64,000 nt of DNA, taken from positions 53,524 to 117,523 of the forward strand of contig NBIV01000262.1 in the NCBI GenBank assembly GCA_003194525.1. Reading direction: 5' to 3'. The notes beneath the pieces are model-generated. The model was not told where the DNA came from. It worked only from the letters and a program-made list of their open reading frames with translations, and did no database searches. Shown in pieces: positions 30,401 through 41,220 of the stretch. Source of the DNA: Gracilariopsis chorda (taxonomy: Eukaryota; Rhodophyta; Florideophyceae; Gracilariales; Gracilariaceae). Within the stretch, counting starts at the first letter, position 1, and each line of letters opens with the position of its first letter. The position numbers were made by a program, and so were the translations under genes.

Positions 30401-32481
30401 CTAAGGAAGGATCGTAGTTCCGTCTGCATTAGTGGATACTTCGGTTTCTTAAGCGAGTTTACTTGAACTTCATTTACAGACAGCTGACCACGACGAATGA
30501 TATGTCCAAGGTATTTCACAGAACCTGTAAAGAACTCGCATTTCTTCAACTTAAGAGTTTTTCCTGCATCGCACAGTACACGCATGACGTCGCCTACATG
30601 GTTCAAGTGGTCATTTGCGTTATCCGAAAACACGATAATATCGTCCAGGTATACCAAGCAGTTTTTCCACTTGAGTCGAGCTAACGTTATATCCATAGCA
30701 CGTTGGAACGTAGCGGGTGCATTATTAAGCCCGAACGGCATCCGTTTGAACCGAAAAAATCCTTGGTGATACACAAATTCGGTTTTATCGCGATCATTGT
30801 CTCGGATTGGAACCTACCAAGAACCCCAGTTGGCGTCTAAGGCGGTGAACAGCGTATCATTACCAAGTGAGTCGAGATACTCGTCCATCCGAGGAATTGG
30901 ATAAAAGCCTTTGACGATAACCGCATTAAGACGTCGGTAATCAATACCAAACCTCCAAGATCCATCGGGTCTCGGAACCAACACGAGTGGTGAAGCCTAT
31001 GACGATTGAGCGGGCTCTACCACGCCAGCACGTAGCATCTTCTCGACTTGAGATTTCTCTTCTTCCCAAGCTTTTGGCCCTGCTTGATCTGGGTGTTGTG
31101 CGATTGGCCTTGTATCTGGAAGGAGATCAATATGGTGTTCCATGATTCCTATTTTTCCGACGGAGTCATCCCAAATGGAGGTAAACTCCCGCAGCCTATC
31201 TCGCAATCTTTCGCGATGTGCCCCAGGGAGATGATTTAAATCCAAGTTTTCCAACTCCTCGACATTGTGCTTCTGTTCACAACCGGGCGGTACAATACTC
31301 TTTCGAAGTTCCATTGGTACTGAAGCCGAGTATGTGGTCTTCGCTTGCGCTATCTTGGCTTCGCCAGCACTTTACCCCTCCTTAGGTTCTGCGATAACGA
31401 GAACCTCAGCAACATGCAACTTCATCGGACCGATTGCTGCCAGGTGCGGAAGAACGGAACCAAGTACTTGGTTTTTGCCTAACCACTGCGTTGTTTGGCC
31501 AAAGTTAGCAACCAAGACCTGAAAAGGTTTCTCGGGTTCAGCCGAGACAACACCATTCCCAAGTGCGAGTTGACGATTGTCGTAAAGTGAAGGTAATGGT
31601 TGAACGATGTGCACAGCATGCTGTTCGTTAACAACTGACTCCCAGGTCTGTGACTCCGGTGGTATTGCAACAGAGTTGCAAATACAAAGCTTCGTGGAAA
31701 CAGGATTTATATCGTTAACTTCCTGTGCAGCGGGTATTGGAATGCGCTTAAGCGTAGCGCGTTTCAACGGTTTCGGTACAATCGGCACGGTGGATCCGCT
31801 CTCCATCTCCACTGTTTTCGCACGAGGGCGAATAGCTTCACCAAAGCGATCAAAGAAATCACAACCGAGTATTACCTGTGCTGCGAGCTTTTCTGATACA
31901 ATGAAGTTCAGTTGTACCAGACAGGTTCCTAATCTCATGACGAGAGATATATATCCAGACGTTTTCAACGGGTTATTGCTCACGTCGGCGATATCCATCG
32001 TAGGTCCAAAGCAAATGTTACCGCGAAGGTTCGGTGCTACCAAATCCGCGTGGAATAAGTTGGGGGCTGCTCCAGTATCAAGAATAGACAACTGTCGAAC
32101 CATGAAATGGTTGGAGAGGCCAAGGTGGGCATAAAAGTTATAGTTTCTCTTGGTCATCACCGAGACTCTATCCGGGATACAGAGATTACGGGAATATAAC
32201 CACGGTCGACATAAAACCATTAAATGGTCTGAGTCAACGTCTGTTTCAGCCATCCTCCATGTAAGGGTTTTAACAGCTGGGGAACGAGGCTGTGCCGCCT
32301 TGGGCGTCTTCAACTTTGGCTCGGAAGACGCCCCACACGAAGCGGAAACTCCCGAAGTTAGTTTTTCGAAACGGATTGCACCGAATTCGGTGAAGCATCC
32401 ACCTCGATGTATTCTTGACGAACCCCAATCACGGGTAAACCTTCTCCACCTGGTTACCAAGGTTAGGTGCTGGAACTGCAT
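27478..32481 (-). pseudogene. Element C pol (protease-RT-integrase-chromodomain), decayed
   Basis: Protease LDTGAAPN (about 32080), RT VYLDDIIVFSD (about 30640) and KKCEFFTGSVKYLGHII, RNase H start VDTDASDNQVGCGLFQ (about 30190). Integrase: SDILGEL (about 29770), LSDNGGQF (about 29580) and NGQVERFNR (about 29480), which contain the DDE residues, then GPY/F-like DRPYQVVS. The chromodomain FVVERIIRHVTRDGVLQYLI with TWEPIEHLQRSK ends at 27478. RNase H after GCGLFQ jumps to a segment equivalent to IRARLNGG, so several hundred bp are missing near 30160. At least six frame breaks. The integrase-chromodomain spacer (27710-28970) is low complexity. Confidence 0.85.
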
Positions 32482-33217
32482 CGTCTGCTGACACCTGATT
32501 CAGGTATGCTTTCAGGAACTTCTGCTGTTCGTATGACGCAGTCCTAACACGAACCTTCTCCTCTGGCGTGAGGAATTCGTACTGTGCGATGATCTTCAAC
32601 CCATCCAGCATGGGGAATATGCATTTGGGTGCAACATGACCATGTAGGTAGCAGATGAAACATATCAGCTGGGCTGAAGCATCGGATGGTCAATTGTCCA
32701 CCCGACGTTGTGTTGTGTCCTTCCAACCCTGACGGGTGTGACGCTTACCGCTGTTCGCATAAGCGAGTGGAGCTGCCAGAACTTAAACGCCTCCATAACA
32801 CGCAGGGTATCCATCCGCGGTCGGAGTCGATGTTGGCCGGAGATACGTAGTTCCCAACGAGTCTGGGTCACTTCCAGCAAAATGGCTGTTGTCGTTATCA
32901 CTGGTTGCGGTTCTATCGCGCAATAGCGATAAAGAGGATGGTCTTTCTACCCTGAAGAGCTCTCGATGGTGTAGTTCTCGACGGATGTCGAGCACGATAA
33001 GTATCTCCCTCGGCTTGGGCAAATTGAACGAATTCGAGGTAGGTAACTCTCCGTTTCTTTTCGCGATGGCGAGCAACCAAATCTCTGGTAGCAGCATCAA
33101 GACCATCAACAGACATGGTGCAGCGTTCTTGGGCAGAATAAATAATACCAAAACGGTGAAACGCCTTTTTCAAATGGGTCAAATAAACCGTTTCGGTCGC
33201 TCCAGGCTTCTGCATTG

Positions 33218-33743
33218 TGTAGGAGAATAACCATTGGGCAGGTGCAGTGGTGAAGTAACCATGGGGCTGGGCTGGCAGAGGTCAGAGCATTGCTGGCTGA
33301 AATATTCCACGTGGCCAAGCCGGGTGCCTATGCAGGAGATACGAGGGGACAGTGCGAGTGCCAAGGCACTGTGGCCATAGGTTTAATTATGTAGCTAATT
33401 TTATGTAATTTGTCAGGATAGTGTCCGGAGGTCAGAGCGCCTCGCCAGCCATATAGGTTGAATTGAGTGCAGCCGATCTCTGAAGTGTAAGGACAAGCAC
33501 CCTCACCGTCTTCTTGCCGTCATATGCAGCCAGTAGGACTGCAAAGGCCTCCAAGCCATGGCTACCATTCTCCCAACCTGTAGGGACTTGAAATAGCGCC
33601 CAACCATTGCGCCTCGCTGCCAGTTGGTTCCCGCGTCACTAGTAGACCCAGTGGTTTGTCACCCCAGTGGTTTGCTCTCTGCTGCTACTAACCCCTAGTA
33701 GACTACTACCCCAGTTGACCAAAGGACGTAGTATTCTACTACA
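33218..33743. mobile_element. Solo LTR (526 bp) in element C gag, TSD CATTG
   Basis: Begins TGTAGGAGAATAACC, ends GTAGTATTCTACTACA; the ends form a short inverted repeat TGTAG..CTACA. Flanked by CATTG at 33213-33217 and 33744-33748. Removal with one TSD copy rejoins gag (DTMQKPGATETVY, compare DTRQRAGETETDY in element B). No homology to the A/B LTR family was seen. Confidence 0.85.
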
Positions 33744-34435
33744 CATTGTATCGCGCATAGTGAGTATCACATCTTGTATAGCATTACCAGTTGCATAGGA
33801 CCTGGGAAGGTATTGAACCGCTTCTGGTCAACAGGTTACCCCACCCTCCAATGCAAGGGAAGATCCAAGAACGGAATTGAACTGATCTTCAGCCATACCG
33901 GACAGAAAGTACGGTAGAGCGACATACGCTTTCGCTTCACTCATCCCGAGTATAGCAGTGCCCTGAACGAACTTCGCGAGGAAGTCAAGAACCAAGATTG
34001 GGTCTTCACCAGTAAGGTGACTCCGTCTCATTCTTTTGATACACTCCCTGACTTTCCCAGTTCCTCGTGACGATCGATCATTCGATGAATCGTTATGGCG
34101 ATAATATCGATACGATAACATTTTCTTGAAAAGAGGATTCGTCGGCTTCAGCTCTTTAAGGGTAAGGTGGCGCCGTCCCTTCTCGCAAGAGCGAATAACT
34201 CCCTGAGTGTGGTACGTAGCTTTAGAACGTGTCGCGCGAGATCTCCCATGATCGATATCGGAAATCGATGAATCCGAAGAGAAATCACTCGAGTGACTGT
34301 CACAGTCTGAACCTGATGAGTCCGAATGGATGCGAACTCCCTTTTTGGATTGAAGCTGACTTCGTTTGCACGAGCGGCGAATCGAAATAACCGATGCATC
34401 TTCTTCTTGAGCACGTGCGTCCACGGCTTCATGCT

Positions 34436-35259
34436 GTGGTGCAATGCCCCAAAAGGGAAAAACACCGAAAGACGTTCGGGATCTTCCTCTCACGAGGTGA
34501 ACCCAGTTGGGTAGAGCCCTCCCAGAGGTGTCACGGCGAAGCCGGTTTGTAGGACAAGGGACACCTGTCACGACTTGCGCAGGGAGGTGAAGGCGAAGAA
34601 TCGGTATCCGCGTGAGCGGGGTGTGATCCTCAGTAGAGGTATGTTTCCACGTAAGTGGGGGTGTGTGAGCGGATGCGCACACGAGGGCCGCGGATAGCGG
34701 GAGGTGCTACCCTAAAAAGGGGAAAAAGGAAGGGCGAAGAGGAGGAAGAGAGGGCGAAGTGAGGCGCGAGAGCGACGGGGACGAACGGCGATGCCGGTAA
34801 CAATATCCCTATACAGGGCGAAACACCAATGCAATTGGAACAATTATACTCCCAGTGATGGGTCCCTTTAGATGTGCAAGGGGGTTAGATGTCCCGTGGT
34901 TCACGGCGTTTCCCTCCAAGGAGGAGTAGAGCACGCGCACAAGCGGTAACAACTAGAGCCAATTCCCCAGGTTGGGGTCCCTTGTTGGGGAAGGTTTACT
35001 GGTGCGACGGCAGTGCGCCGTCGCACTAAGTACTAGCTTTCCAGAAATGGGTGTGAAAATAATAAATAGTATTAACTAAAGTACTCCACATTTCGTGGCA
35101 ACATCCACTACTGTGGCCAACCGCCAATTGACCCAAAACCGTGTCCCACGTGTCCATACCCACCATTGTTGGGCGTAGTTCATATACACACTACACAACC
35201 GATAATATCGGGAAAACGACCAAGTACCAGGAATCCCTCCCTGAGCGCGTTGCACTTCA
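34436..35259 (-). repeat. Element A 3' LTR (824 bp)
   Basis: Bounded by the TSD and by the polypurine tract. It contains a perfect 10-bp stem with 5-nt loop at 35002-35026 (GTGCGACGGC / GCCGTCGCAC) and many short stem-loops. Confidence 0.95.
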
Positions 35260-35272
35260 TATCCCCCCCTAA
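35260..35272 (-). promoter_or_regulatory. Polypurine tract of element A
   Basis: Minus strand TTAGGGGGGGATA immediately precedes the 3' LTR start TGAAGTGCAACG. It is the expected primer for plus-strand DNA synthesis. The same tract, one G longer, occurs in element B at 49619-49632. Confidence 0.85.
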
Positions 35273-35314
35273 GACGAGAAAACGACCGCGGACGCGGAGG
35301 ATTCCCAGACGAAA

Positions 35315-35365
35315 ATGGGTGATAAAAGCAAGTGCGCCGTCTCCGGTTCTTCTCTCCTGGCATAG
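35315..35365 (+). pseudogene. Antisense ORF stub of element A (internal deletion)
   Basis: The first 12 codons match the start of B's antisense ORF (MGDKS.CAVSGS). The sequence then jumps to the region just downstream of that ORF in B, leaving a 16-codon frame. Compared with B, about 740 bp (B 49711-50450) are missing. Confidence 0.85.
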
Positions 35366-35514
35366 CCAGCTATTGTAGTATAGTGTTGTGGGGAGCTAGC
35401 TGCTCCCTTGAATAAACTTTCCGGTTTAGAACGGTGATTCTCGTTTGAGTTCCCCGTTTTCGACGGACCTTGCCTTGTTATCCTTTCCTATCACCCTCCG
35501 CTCGCGCGGCAATG

Positions 35515-36612
35515 TTACCCAACTTGGGCATTAACCAGCGTAGCTGGGGCTGCCGTTCCCGTTTGAAGGTGGTATCGCACGACCTGCGACCGTGGGAGGT
35601 GTTCAATTGGCTCCCACGTATCCCCACTGGGGTCATACCCGTACCAGCGGACGCGGTATTGTAGAATACCATCCTCGTCCCAGGTGTGTCCGACAAGTCG
35701 GTCTACTACGAACTCTCGTTCGTAGACCTGCCGGCCGTGCCGGGTGGTGGTTGTATTCCCTTGCGAGGGCTGTCCGCTGTGCGGTGTATTGCCCCCATCC
35801 GGGTTGTCGGCGATGTCTCCGGCGTTGCCGTGCGCTGTCGTAGTGGCCAATGCTCATGCGGGAAAATATCCCTCAAGAGGGTGTGTGGCGTCACGGTTTT
35901 CACCCGCAAGTCATTCCCCAGAGGGGTGTCGTTGTTCCCGTCTTCACGGTAAGTCGGGCGAGCCGCCAGTCGGCGGGGGACTTGAACTCCGCGAGTGCGG
36001 TCTTCTTCGCGAACCGCGAGCTTGCGGGGTCTTTGCCGCGTATGCGGGAACGGCATTTGTGACATCCCTGCGGGGTCCCGTGCGACACGGTGATTGGTAA
36101 GCGTTCCGCCTCCCTGCCAGGTGCACGAGCGTGTTGCCTGGGGCTACCTCCGGTACACCGGTATTTTGGTCGGAATTCCCCTTTGGGGGGTGCCGGGCAG
36201 GTGCCGATGACACCCTTCTCAGGGGAATTGCCGCTAAGCGCGGTGCATCATCTCCATGAGGAGGAGCAGCGTCCGGTACGACCGGTTTCGAGCGTGCGAT
36301 GGCGCGCGTTTTTCCCGAGTTCCTCGGTTCTTCGCCGCAGCGTTGCGGGGGTTGGCGCAAATTATTCCCTGGAGCGGGGGCTTCGATTCCGTCAACGACG
36401 GGAGGCGTTTCCGTCGCTTGCGCGCCAGGGCCTGAAGCTTCGACTGCGGCTTGGCTGCCTTTTTCCCCAAGAGGGGTGTGGGTATTTCCCTGTGAGGCTG
36501 GCGTATCTGGGCGCCTCTTCTCCGGGGGGCGCGGGTCTGCTGGACCTAATTGAACCGCTTCTGCGGGGGCTTCTGCCAATGGCGGCTTCGATGCATCGCT
36601 CTGCCCAGGGGA
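35515..36612 (-). pseudogene. Element A pol C-terminus: spacer and chromodomain after a premature stop
   Basis: Pol reading resumes in the same frame directly after the TAA at 36613-36615 (SPGQSDASKPPLAEAPAEAV), shifts frame near 36000 and again near 35850. The chromodomain FVVDRLVGHTWDEDGILQY followed by RVRWYGYDPSGDTWEPIEHL is readable at 35515-35720. Chromodomains of chromoviruses bind histone marks and steer integration. In B the equivalent region is one open frame. Confidence 0.85.
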
Positions 36613-39600
36613 TTAGGGGCAATCGTCACCATACTCCCTTATCGGGGATCCTTCCCTGACAGGGTTGTGCGGTAGTTGCGCTTCAACTTCCCGTGTAGCA
36701 CGGTATATTTCCCGCGTTTGTGGCGATGCCTCCGGGGATGGATCGGGCGATTGCATTTCCGCTGCTGCGGTATTGGAGGGAGGCTTCTCGTTTTCCCGTG
36801 ACAAACGGTGTATTTGCCGCTTTTGCGGGGCCTGCGCGTCTGGTTCCTGTTGCACAGCACTACCGGGGAACGGAGGATTAGTGTCGCGTGACATACTCCG
36901 TGCTCCACGGTCAGTGTTCCGTATGTTACGGTGTGTTTCCCGTTGCGACGGCGATATCGTTCCTCGAAAACGAGTGTTCTCCTCCCCCTCCTTAGACGGA
37001 GCGGCGAGATAAGGGATAACATTCCCCGCTTGGCGGGTATAAATGCGCGCCAGTGGGGCGGGCGTGGTAGAGGCGGGCGCTGAGAGGCCCGAATTACCCG
37101 GCTGAGCCGGTGAGTCCGACAGGGTCGGTAGGTCTGAGAGTCCCCGGCTGGGGTGTGGTAGTACCGTAGGCCTAGTACTCCTGGATGATTCCGGTGTTTC
37201 AGAGTCCGAAGAAACGGGGTTGCCTGGATCCAGGAATACCTCTGACGAGGGAGGAGGGGCAAGGACAACACGATCACGGGAAATCCGTTCGTGCGTGTCG
37301 CCCATCTCTACCACGACCGTGTCGGTGTTCACAGAGATGACCTTGAATGGTCCATCCGCCACAGGCGAGAGTTTGTGGCGCTTCTCCCGTTCCGGGTTGT
37401 AGTACTCCTTCCTGATGAAGACGTAGTTATTCGCCCGAATCGGGGACAGTTTCCCTCGCAAGCGAGCATCAAAATCCCGCTTGTAAGCGGCTTGGGCCCG
37501 TGCCATAGACTTCCGCGCAGCGGGGACCAGCCTGGCAAGCCATTGCTTCCATTGCTGCCGGTAGATACCCACTGATGGGAAATTGTCCAAGGTAGCTTGG
37601 GGTTCCAGCGCCACAGGCGGGGGTGTTCTAGATAGAACCAACTCGAATGGCGAAACTCCGATAGTCCGGTGTACCTGCGTATTGTACGCGTAGGTTACCG
37701 CATCAGCGTACATGTCCCAGTTCTTTGGGTGGTCTGCGACGTAGGAACGTAACGCCGCGAGTAACGTCCGGTTAAACCGTTCAACTTGCCCATTACACTG
37801 GAGGTGGTAGGTAGTCGTGAAAAAGTTCTTGACATCCAGGATGCGACAAACACCCTGGAAGAACTTGCTCACCAACTGTTTCCCGTTATCGAAGAGCACC
37901 TCCACAGGGGGACCGTAGACGAAAATCCAGTGCGTCACCAGAGCCTGGGCCACCGTGAGAGCGGTTATCCTCCGAAGAGGGACAGTCCGTACCAGCTTAG
38001 AAAAGCGGTCGGTAATGACAAGTAGAAACTTTTTTCCACGTTTCGTGGTGAGTAGTGGTCCGAGAATATCGATCGCGATAAACTCCAGCGGCGCCCTTGC
38101 GGGGAATAGTTTCATCTTCTTCGCATTTTTGCGGAGCTTGACGCGATTCTTCGCGCATTCGCTACAAAACCGCACGGTTGCGTAGCAATCCACCGCCATG
38201 GCGGGCCAATAGAAATCCCTTCGCAGGGTTAGATAGAGTTTCCTCCCACCTGAGTGACCTCCAATGGGGGCGTAGTGTGATAGATGTAACACCCGCGACT
38301 GCAGGGAATGAGGTACCACGATCTGTGGGCGGGCTTCAACCTTCCTTACGAGGTAGCCTTTGTCGTTTACCCCGAAAGGGAGATCTTCACCACCGTTAAG
38401 ACGGGCACGAATCCTCGTAAAGAATGGGTCGCCGAATCGTTCTCGGATCATTTCTTCCGGTGATACCGGTACAAAGTTTCCCGGTAACGGGTTCTCAGAT
38501 TCATCTGGCGATCCGAGTAGTTCGTCAAAGTCAGCATCCTCGTCCCAGTTTTCTGGCCCAGCCTCGACGGCACATTCCGGATCATCCGGGTCTATGGCTA
38601 TGAAACATGGGACTTCATCATCCACCGTTGGGAGTGCTTCCCCACTTGTGGGTAACCGCGACAGGGCGTCGGCTTGGGTGTTCTGCGCGCCCTTTTTAAA
38701 AATGACTTGAAAGTCATATTCCGCCAGGCGGAGTCTGCAGCGCATGAGGCGTCCCGACGGGTCGGAGATATTCATCAACCACCTCAGCGAGGAATGATCC
38801 GTGTACACGGTGAAGTGAACTCCCATAAGGTAGGGGCGCAGATTGGTCATCGCCCATACGACGGCGAGGCACTCTTTCTCCGATACGGAGTAGTTCCGCT
38901 CATGAACATTGAGCGAGCGCGACCAATAACCAATTGGGTGTCGTTCCCCCTCGGGGGTGGTTTGAAAAAGAGCACACCCGACTTGGTAGTCGCTCGAGTC
39001 CGTATCTACGGAGTATGGCAACCCAAGTTTTGGGAGATGTAGGATTGGTGCTGATGTGACAGCCTCCTTCAAGGAGTTAAAGGCTTCCGATTGCTCGGGC
39101 GTAAATGTTCCCAGTTTTGGGGGGTTCCCCTTTCGCAACAACGCGTTCAGGGGCGCCGCGGTATCCGAAAAGTTCGGGATAAACCGTCGATAGACGTTGA
39201 CCAGCCCCAAAAAGGAGCGCAGTTCCGTTTGAGTACGGGGCTCTTTCGCCTCAACGAGGGATTTGACTCGAGCTTTCTCGATTGCTAACCGTTCAGGACG
39301 GATAATGTGACCCAGATACTTCACAGCATCGGTGAAAAACTCGCATTTACTCAACTTGAGGGTAATTCCCGCATCGCGAAGTACGCTCAGCACGTCTCGG
39401 ACGTGAGTGAGATGGTCGTCCAACGAGTTGGAGAAGTTGATAATATCATCAAGGTAGACCAGGGAACTCCGCCACTTAAAGCGGTTGAGTAGAATATCTA
39501 CTGCACGCTGAAAGGTGGCGGGGGCGTTGGTTAACCCAAATGGCGTCCGCTTGAAGCGGTACGTTCCTGCGTGGCAGGTGAATGCGGTTTTGTCGCGATC

Positions 39601-41172
39601 CTCCTGTCTGACAGGTACTTGCCAATATCCCCAATTGGCATCAAGGGCCGTGAACACGGTGGCGTCTCCAAGGGAGTCAATGCACTCGTCCATACGAGGG
39701 ATGGGGTACGTGTCCCTAACAGTCACGGCATTGAGCCGGCGGTAGTCGACACAGAACCTCCAGGTTCCGTCGGCCTTTAAAGCCAGTACAACTGGGGATG
39801 CCCAGGGTGATTGAGCGGGCTCAATCACATCTGCGTGGAGCATCTCGTCCACTTGGGACTGCTCCTCTTCCCGAGCTTTCGGACCTGCCCTGTAAGGGGG
39901 TTGTGCAACCGGTCGCGCACCGGGGATTAAATCAAACCGGTGTTCCGTTGCATTAATCTCGCCAAGCGAGCCATCCCACATTGTGGTGAATTCCCGTAAC
40001 ATTGTATGGAGCTTGTCGCAGTGCGACTCTGGCACGTGGCTGAAGTCCAGCGCTTCAAGTGCCTTTTCCGGATCAATCCGGTCGTTGCTCGATGGAGCAT
40101 TGTCCTGTGGAACAGGTGTGGTTCGCAATTCCGAGTTACTCGGTATTTTCGACGCTGAAGTAGCGCTTTCCTCCCCCTCCTTAGACTTGACGTCTTCGGA
40201 TGGCGGGGCGAACTCCTCAGAAGAGGTAGTAACTCTGAGTACATCGGCGGCTGTCATCTTCGTTGGCAGCATTCCCATAGGATGGGGGGTTACACTCCCA
40301 ATTACTTGGTGTTTTACCAGATACTGGGGGTGTTTGCCAAGGTTGGCAACCAATATCCGGAAAGGAACATCCGGGGAAATGGAGACAATTCCATTAGCCA
40401 GCGCCAGCTGGGATTTCTCGTACAACGAGGCGAGGGGTTGTATAACCCGAAGACCGTGTTGACGGGAATTTACCTGCACCCAGATTTGGGACTCAGGTGG
40501 TATAGAAACCAAGGCAGCGACGCGGAGCTTGGTGGACTCGCGGGACGCGGGTGGTGGTTCCTGCGCAGCAGGGAGCGGAACTTGTTTCCGAGAGGACCGC
40601 TTTAACGGGCGGCGAACAATCGGAACCGACGATCCGTCGTCAAGTTCTACACGCCTGAGGCGGGGCCTGATTGCGTCGACAAATCTGTCGCAGTAATCAC
40701 ATCCCAGTATGACTGGTGCTGCCAATGAACGGCAAACGATGCAGTCCAACTTCACCACAGAGGTACCAAGTCTCACGACGAGGTCTACTGTGTCCTCCGT
40801 TTGTAACGGATTGTTGTTCGCATCCGAAATGTCAGGGACCGCGTCAGAGCGGATACGAGACCGCACAAGCGGGGGTAACAATGATTCCACAACAAAGTTG
40901 GGGCCTGCACCTGTATCCAGGACGGTGAGAAACCTCACCATAAACTGGGGATCAAGACCAAGGTCGGCATAGACCTTATAGTTGCGCTTGGCCAAGACCA
41001 AGACTCTACCGGGAATCCGGGGATTTTTACTCCGTATCCACAGGCGACGCAACACACCGAGGTGCGCAGAGTCCGCGTCAGCGGTGTCTTTCCTCGAGAG
41101 GACTTTCACCGGGGAGCGAGGCGAGGACGCCTCGGGCGCCAACAGCCTCGTTTTTGAGGACGCCCCTCCCAA
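36613..41172 (-). CDS. Element A pol polyprotein (protease-RT-RNase H-integrase)
   Basis: 1519-residue open frame with no ATG at its 5' end (it opens at TTG and is open further upstream into gag), in the -1 frame relative to gag. Protease LDTGAGPNFV (about residue 86). RT: DYRRLNAVTVRDTYPIPRMD, PFGLTNAPATFQRA and catalytic YLDDI (about 574). RNase H: VDTDSSDYQVGCALFQ and VYTDHSSLRWLM. Integrase: HHCC zinc site with CSEC, DDE residues in FIAIDILGPL (about 1032), LFDNGKQ and NGQVERFNRTL, then GPFKVI. A Pro/Ser/Arg-rich spacer begins at about 1300. Stops at TAA 36613 before the chromodomain. Compared with B, RT reads IINFS for IIIFS and integrase HLQC for HPQC. Confidence 0.93.
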   Translation of the reverse strand: MGGASSKTRLLAPEASSPRSPVKVLSRKDTADADSAHLGVLRRLWIRSKNPRIPGRVLVLAKRNYKVYADLGLDPQFMVRFLTVLDTGAGPNFVVESLLPPLVRSRIRSDAVPDISDANNNPLQTEDTVDLVVRLGTSVVKLDCIVCRSLAAPVILGCDYCDRFVDAIRPRLRRVELDDGSSVPIVRRPLKRSSRKQVPLPAAQEPPPASRESTKLRVAALVSIPPESQIWVQVNSRQHGLRVIQPLASLYEKSQLALANGIVSISPDVPFRILVANLGKHPQYLVKHQVIGSVTPHPMGMLPTKMTAADVLRVTTSSEEFAPPSEDVKSKEGEESATSASKIPSNSELRTTPVPQDNAPSSNDRIDPEKALEALDFSHVPESHCDKLHTMLREFTTMWDGSLGEINATEHRFDLIPGARPVAQPPYRAGPKAREEEQSQVDEMLHADVIEPAQSPWASPVVLALKADGTWRFCVDYRRLNAVTVRDTYPIPRMDECIDSLGDATVFTALDANWGYWQVPVRQEDRDKTAFTCHAGTYRFKRTPFGLTNAPATFQRAVDILLNRFKWRSSLVYLDDIINFSNSLDDHLTHVRDVLSVLRDAGITLKLSKCEFFTDAVKYLGHIIRPERLAIEKARVKSLVEAKEPRTQTELRSFLGLVNVYRRFIPNFSDTAAPLNALLRKGNPPKLGTFTPEQSEAFNSLKEAVTSAPILHLPKLGLPYSVDTDSSDYQVGCALFQTTPEGERHPIGYWSRSLNVHERNYSVSEKECLAVVWAMTNLRPYLMGVHFTVYTDHSSLRWLMNISDPSGRLMRCRLRLAEYDFQVIFKKGAQNTQADALSRLPTSGEALPTVDDEVPCFIAIDPDDPECAVEAGPENWDEDADFDELLGSPDESENPLPGNFVPVSPEEMIRERFGDPFFTRIRARLNGGEDLPFGVNDKGYLVRKVEARPQIVVPHSLQSRVLHLSHYAPIGGHSGGRKLYLTLRRDFYWPAMAVDCYATVRFCSECAKNRVKLRKNAKKMKLFPARAPLEFIAIDILGPLLTTKRGKKFLLVITDRFSKLVRTVPLRRITALTVAQALVTHWIFVYGPPVEVLFDNGKQLVSKFFQGVCRILDVKNFFTTTYHLQCNGQVERFNRTLLAALRSYVADHPKNWDMYADAVTYAYNTQVHRTIGVSPFELVLSRTPPPVALEPQATLDNFPSVGIYRQQWKQWLARLVPAARKSMARAQAAYKRDFDARLRGKLSPIRANNYVFIRKEYYNPEREKRHKLSPVADGPFKVISVNTDTVVVEMGDTHERISRDRVVLAPPPSSEVFLDPGNPVSSDSETPESSRSTRPTVLPHPSRGLSDLPTLSDSPAQPGNSGLSAPASTTPAPLARIYTRQAGNVIPYLAAPSKEGEENTRFRGTISPSQRETHRNIRNTDRGARSMSRDTNPPFPGSAVQQEPDAQAPQKRQIHRLSRENEKPPSNTAAAEMQSPDPSPEASPQTREIYRATREVEAQLPHNPVREGSPIREYGDDCP

Positions 41173-41220
41173 AGGGGAGACTCCCTCAGTTAGTTTTCCG
41201 CCTTCGGCGGTGGGTTGGTT
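41140..41220 (-). promoter_or_regulatory. gag/pol junction: candidate -1 frameshift site with flanking hairpins
   Basis: Gag ends GCG GAA AAC TAA; pol is open in the -1 frame through this point. The heptamer GGAAAAC sits at the stop. A stem CCGCC-TTC-GGCGG lies just upstream and CTCCC-CTTT-GGGAG about 15 nt downstream. The layout is the same in element B (56166-56225). A downstream stem fits -1 frameshifting, but the heptamer is not canonical; stop-restart or a separate mRNA remain possible. Confidence 0.55.

Noticed and set aside
36090-40462. Plus-strand open frames of 100-190 codons inside element A (for example 36090-36659, 39983-40462) and their counterparts in B
   Set aside because: They lie exactly opposite the pol frame, and overlapping composition explains them. 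They show no independent conservation like the ORF at 49675-50424, which does not overlap pol.
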